Shown here piece after piece: positions 60,928 through 64,000 of a stretch of DNA of 64,000 nucleotides (its first letter is position 1; every line of letters starts with the position of its first letter). Source of the DNA: Alkalihalobacillus pseudalcaliphilus (GTDB lineage: Bacteria; Bacillota; Bacilli; Bacillales; Bacillaceae_D); assembly GCF_028610675.1 (NCBI RefSeq), contig NZ_JAQQWS010000001.1, positions 620,001 through 684,000 of the forward strand, written 5' to 3'. The position numbers were made by a program, and so were the translations under genes. The notes below the pieces were generated by a model. It made no database searches and was not told the origin of the DNA. It saw nothing but the letters and a program-made list of their open reading frames with translations.

Positions 60928-62534
60928 GATGATGCCCCCTTTGATGGCGGAGCCGGTTTCTCCGTATTTGCACGTTTTGTATTTTTCTTAGAAATGAATA
61001 AAGAACGATCTCTGAGTGCCCATAAAGGAAATCGCAATAACGTATTTTTTTGATTTTTTAATATAAAAGGAGCAAAAGGTGTCATATAAGGAACACCAAA
61101 AGAACGTAAACTTGTTAAGTGTAAAACAAGCCCGATTAAGCCTAGGATAATTCCATATAACCCCAAAATCCCACCCAAAATTATGAACAGAAACCGTAAT
61201 AATCGGACAGAAATGGCTAAGTTAAAAGAAGGCGAAACAAAATTACTAATCGCTGTTAATGAAACAACAATAACCATCGCTGATGAAACAATACCAGCCT
61301 CTACCGCTGTTTGTCCAAGCACTAGACCGCCTACAATTGAAATAGCTGAACCAACAGCACGCGGTAGACGAATTCCTGCTTCACGTAGAATCTCAAAAGC
61401 AATTTCCATCATAAAAACTTCAATAATCGCTGGAAAAGGAATACCTTCCCTTTGTGCGGCAAGGCTTATTAATAGGGCCGTCGGCAACATTTCTTGATGG
61501 TAGGTGGTTACGGCAATATATAATGAAGGGACAAGTAAGGCGAGAAAAAAAGCTAGGTAACGTAAAATTCTTAGTGCTGTACTAATATCCACTCTTTGGT
61601 AGTAATCTTCATTCGTTTCAAAGAAATTCGCAAACACAGCAGGTAATATAAGCACAAAAGGTGAGCCATCCACTATCACAACAATTTTTCCATCTAGTAT
61701 CGCCGTTGTGGCCGCATCTGGCCTTTCTGTGTTCATGATCGTTGGAAAAGGTGTGAATGTAGCATCTTGAATGTACTCTTCTAATTGACCACCCTCTAGC
61801 AACCCATCAATATCTACTTTCTTCATTCTACTTTTTAACTCATCAACCATTTTTTTATCAGCAACAGTTTCTAAATATACGATGGCTACTTCTGTTTTTG
61901 TTTTTCGACCAATTATCATTTTATCCATCCACAAATCAGGCACTTTAATTCTTCTTCGTATCAGTGACTTATTGACACTAATCGTTTCAGTGAATCCATC
62001 TTTTGGTCCTCTGACTAACGTTTGTGATGTAGGCTCCTCAACCCCTCTACCTTCTTTTAATTCCGCACCAATAACTAAACAATGCGGCACACCATCAATG
62101 AATAAGATGATGTCACCATTAAAGAGATAATCAAAAACGTCATCAAGTGTGGTTAATTGTTGATGAGCATCAATTGGCAATGCGTAATGCTTCAAATACT
62201 GAAACAATTTAAAAGCAGTCGTATTCTCTTTATTTAGATATTCTTTCACTTCTTTCATTAATACATTCTGAATTAATTGTTCAATGAAAGGTTGCTCGGT
62301 TAGCTCCGCTATATAACCAATTGAAATCAAATATTGCTGCCCTTCCATAAATGTTAGTGTGCGAAATATGAGGTCTTGGCTGTTTCCCGTTTTCTCTTTT
62401 AGATAATTGACATTACGTATTAATTTTGAATGAATCTCCTGACCTTCTCTATTCATAGATTTTTGCTGTTTACTTTTTAAAGGAGTCATTGGATACCGAC
62501 GATGCTTTTTTAAAATCGATGTTAACTTAGGCAT
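60924..62534 (-). CDS. Germinant receptor A subunit (second ger operon)
   Basis: 536 residues. RGPKDGFTETISVNKSLI (about 166-185) is the GerA N-domain hallmark; from about 320 it has YLAFFLALLVPSLYIAVTTY and further membrane segments to about 480. The C-terminal tail of about 50 residues is cytoplasm-like, basic and Pro/Lys-rich (NTEKPAPPSKGASS), absent from the first GerA in this window. The start at 62534 follows AAGGAGG and lies 9 bases after the gerB stop. Confidence 0.93.
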   Translation of the reverse strand: MPKLTSILKKHRRYPMTPLKSKQQKSMNREGQEIHSKLIRNVNYLKEKTGNSQDLIFRTLTFMEGQQYLISIGYIAELTEQPFIEQLIQNVLMKEVKEYLNKENTTAFKLFQYLKHYALPIDAHQQLTTLDDVFDYLFNGDIILFIDGVPHCLVIGAELKEGRGVEEPTSQTLVRGPKDGFTETISVNKSLIRRRIKVPDLWMDKMIIGRKTKTEVAIVYLETVADKKMVDELKSRMKKVDIDGLLEGGQLEEYIQDATFTPFPTIMNTERPDAATTAILDGKIVVIVDGSPFVLILPAVFANFFETNEDYYQRVDISTALRILRYLAFFLALLVPSLYIAVTTYHQEMLPTALLISLAAQREGIPFPAIIEVFMMEIAFEILREAGIRLPRAVGSAISIVGGLVLGQTAVEAGIVSSAMVIVVSLTAISNFVSPSFNLAISVRLLRFLFIILGGILGLYGIILGLIGLVLHLTSLRSFGVPYMTPFAPFILKNQKNTLLRFPLWALRDRSLFISKKNTKRANTEKPAPPSKGASS

Positions 62535-62543
62535 AACTCCTCC

Positions 62544-63674
62544 TTATGTTTGTATGACATTTGAATGAGTTTTTGATTTTTCTTTTCTTTTTCTCATTTT
62601 TTCTTTTATATAATGAATGCAGATGAGCAAAAGTGGAATTCCGATCATATTAATTGGTAAAGCATACTGAATCCAATAAGTAGTACGGTAAAATAACTCA
62701 TCTATCACATAGTTGTTAGGTATAAGTGAAAGACATAAGACAGCGATAACAAAAGATGTCGTGATAATAAATCTATTAGTTGCTTTTGTTACATCTTGAG
62801 CGACATGACTAAAACAATATGTATATAAGCTCATTTTAAAAAAAATGCTCATAATCCAGATGACAATAGCCAAAGCATCCAATCTTTGAAGGATGTTAAA
62901 AATCGAGATATTCCGAACCATCGTAAAGTAAGGGAATATTTGATGAACAGCAAAAGGAACACCCAGCACAGCAACAACAAAAAGTGTAACGAATGTTAAG
63001 CATAAAGATGTACCGATAATTGCTGCCATAAAAGCTCCTTGACTCATCTTGGCATCTTTAATAAAAGCTGTAAGAGCAATAATAATAACCGTTTCCCCTA
63101 ATAAAGAGACAGGTGTTAAAGCACCCATTAATACAGGCTGCCACTCTAGTGTCGCAATAATGGGTTTTATATGGTCTAATTCAACATTATGAATATTAAA
63201 GACTAACGTGGCTAGAATACTCAAGATAACAAAAGGACCAAAAATCGTTGCACTTCTTGAAAGTACTTCGATGCCTAAATGTGCACCATATAAAATCAAT
63301 AGGCTTAAACATCCCACTATTACAATTAATGGTGTTTTATATAATATAAATTCATAAATTAATTCACTTGAGATCCTTAATATAATGGCTGTAACACTTA
63401 ACCACATTAATAAGTAATTAATGATAACTAGCTTAGATAGCCATTTACCAAGCAACTGTTCACACATCGCAACAAACGACTTTCCTTCATACTTCTTGGC
63501 TAATACGGTCGCTTGATAGGTAATAAATGTCGCAGCAGCTCCTGCTAATAACATCGATATCCATGCATAATGTCCCGCATAATGGATAGCTGGTTGGACG
63601 GTAATTAACACGGTCATACCAATTGACATAAGCGTTAGCATCCAAAATAATTCATAGCTCGATATTTTATACAC
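62544..63674 (-). CDS. Germinant receptor B subunit (second ger operon)
   Basis: About 376 residues from a GTG at 63674 (AGGGGTG upstream; GTG codons 9 and 18 bases earlier are alternatives). About ten membrane segments of the GerB/APC pattern: FWMLTLMSIGMTVLITVQPA at the start, KYEGKSFVAMCEQLLG (about 60), LGETVIIIALTAFIKDAK (about 190). First gene of an operon with the B-A-C order, as in the first ger operon. Confidence 0.88.
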   Translation of the reverse strand: MYKISSYELFWMLTLMSIGMTVLITVQPAIHYAGHYAWISMLLAGAAATFITYQATVLAKKYEGKSFVAMCEQLLGKWLSKLVIINYLLMWLSVTAIILRISSELIYEFILYKTPLIVIVGCLSLLILYGAHLGIEVLSRSATIFGPFVILSILATLVFNIHNVELDHIKPIIATLEWQPVLMGALTPVSLLGETVIIIALTAFIKDAKMSQGAFMAAIIGTSLCLTFVTLFVVAVLGVPFAVHQIFPYFTMVRNISIFNILQRLDALAIVIWIMSIFFKMSLYTYCFSHVAQDVTKATNRFIITTSFVIAVLCLSLIPNNYVIDELFYRTTYWIQYALPINMIGIPLLLICIHYIKEKMRKRKEKSKTHSNVIQT

Positions 63675-63814
63675 GACCTTCACCCCTACCACTTATTACT
63701 AATGGGTATTGTATCCATGTAAGTCATTACTATTCATGAACCTACTTTTACACAAACTTCATAAGCTTGAACCTAACGAATAATAAGACTATGAGGTTAC
63801 TTCTAAATAAATAA

Positions 63815-63855
63815 TAAAACGAGCCCGATGAATTCATCGAACTCGTTTTATGTTT
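63815..63855. terminator. Bidirectional terminator between the ger operon and the right-edge gene
   Basis: AAAACGAGcccGATGAATTCATCgaaCTCGTTTT, written here only in part: arms AAAACGAG and CTCGTTTT with an inner GATGAATTCATC, and T/A tracts on both sides. Confidence 0.8.
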
Positions 63856-63895
63856 GAATAACGAGATTAGCTCTCTTTGAAACTATGAATCTACT

Positions 63896-64000
63896 TTAAG
63901 CAAAAACGAGAGTGACGACAACAATGGCTGCAACTAAACCAACAATATCAGCCAGTAAACCTACCTTTAGTGCATCGCCCATTTTCTTAATGCCCACCGC
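63896..64000 (-). CDS. C-terminal fragment of a Gate-domain (SpmB-like) membrane protein
   Basis: The minus strand from the right edge has 34 codons reading AVGIKKMGDALKVGLLADIV and then GLVAAIVVVTLVFA before a TAA at 63898-63896. The pattern, a VGIKK turn followed by LLADIVGLVAAIVVV, matches the C-terminus of nucleoside-recognition (Gate) proteins such as the spore maturation protein SpmB. Most of the gene lies outside the window, so this rests on about 34 residues. The next ger operon and its terminator lie downstream. Confidence 0.5.
   Translation of the reverse strand, partial: AVGIKKMGDALKVGLLADIVGLVAAIVVVTLVFA

Overview
The window reads as chromosome of a spore-forming, low-G+C Gram-positive bacterium of the Bacillaceae. 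Evidence is seen directly: two germinant-receptor operons (gerB-gerA-gerC type), a spore-maturation gene fragment at the right edge, a des-desK-desR cold-response cluster, a cysJI sulfite reductase pair, a kam/yod-type lysine-degradation cluster, strong AGGAGG ribosome binding sites, frequent TTG/GTG starts and rho-independent terminators. Genes lie mostly on the minus strand. No rRNA, tRNA, CRISPR array, intact insertion sequence or prophage was seen.

Layout. 1-2672: very A+T-rich minus-strand operon (ABC ATPase, large permease, small membrane protein, and a cut membrane protein with an HExxH motif), looking like a peptide export/maturation/immunity locus. 2673-4144: gene-poor scar with a frameshifted IS4-type transposase remnant. 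4145-9925: small membrane protein, lipoprotein, GNAT acetyltransferase, metallo-beta-lactamase-fold hydrolase, NAD(P)-binding protein, aldo/keto reductase and HesB-like protein. 9996-18565: flavin reductase, MOSC protein, APH-like kinase, UbiD decarboxylase, cysI and cysJ. 20112-22871: desR, desK, des. 23493-26870: AbrB-type membrane protein, AXE1 esterase, VanW protein and a 57-residue protein missed by length cut-offs. 26934-30643: a ribose-type ABC importer whose leader is a clear SAM-I (S-box) riboswitch. 31136-39039: two luciferase-like monooxygenases, a MurE-like ligase with an altered specificity motif, hflX, a HAD phosphatase, a PC4-like protein and a PAP2 phosphatase. 39897-48929: exoA and the lysine cluster. 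Its structural genes (kamA, yokU, aminotransferase, two CoA-transferase subunits, M20 deacylase) start at a consensus sigma-54 promoter, and the matching sigma-54 activator (KamR-type) and beta-lysine acetyltransferase lie just upstream behind a terminator. 49624-53091: lipoprotein, class D sortase, DinG-family helicase. 53279-63674: two ger operons separated by an oxidoreductase and a DinB protein.

The most striking non-gene structure is a family of composite intergenic repeats at about nine places. Each combines G+C-rich hairpin cores with an A+T-rich linker. Three copies carry minisatellites with the same 52-53 bp period (about five helical turns), but the unit sequence differs between copies. 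Several copies touch a neighbouring gene exactly: one begins at a stop codon, and another ends at the ribosome binding site of the next gene.

How the genes work together: the lysine genes form a coherent catabolic route under nitrogen-type sigma-54 control; des/desK/desR is a self-contained membrane-fluidity circuit; cysJI supplies sulfide; and the S-box importer ties uptake of a sugar-like compound, perhaps methylthioribose, to methionine/SAM status. All functional assignments come from reading motifs and remembered family features; no database search was run.
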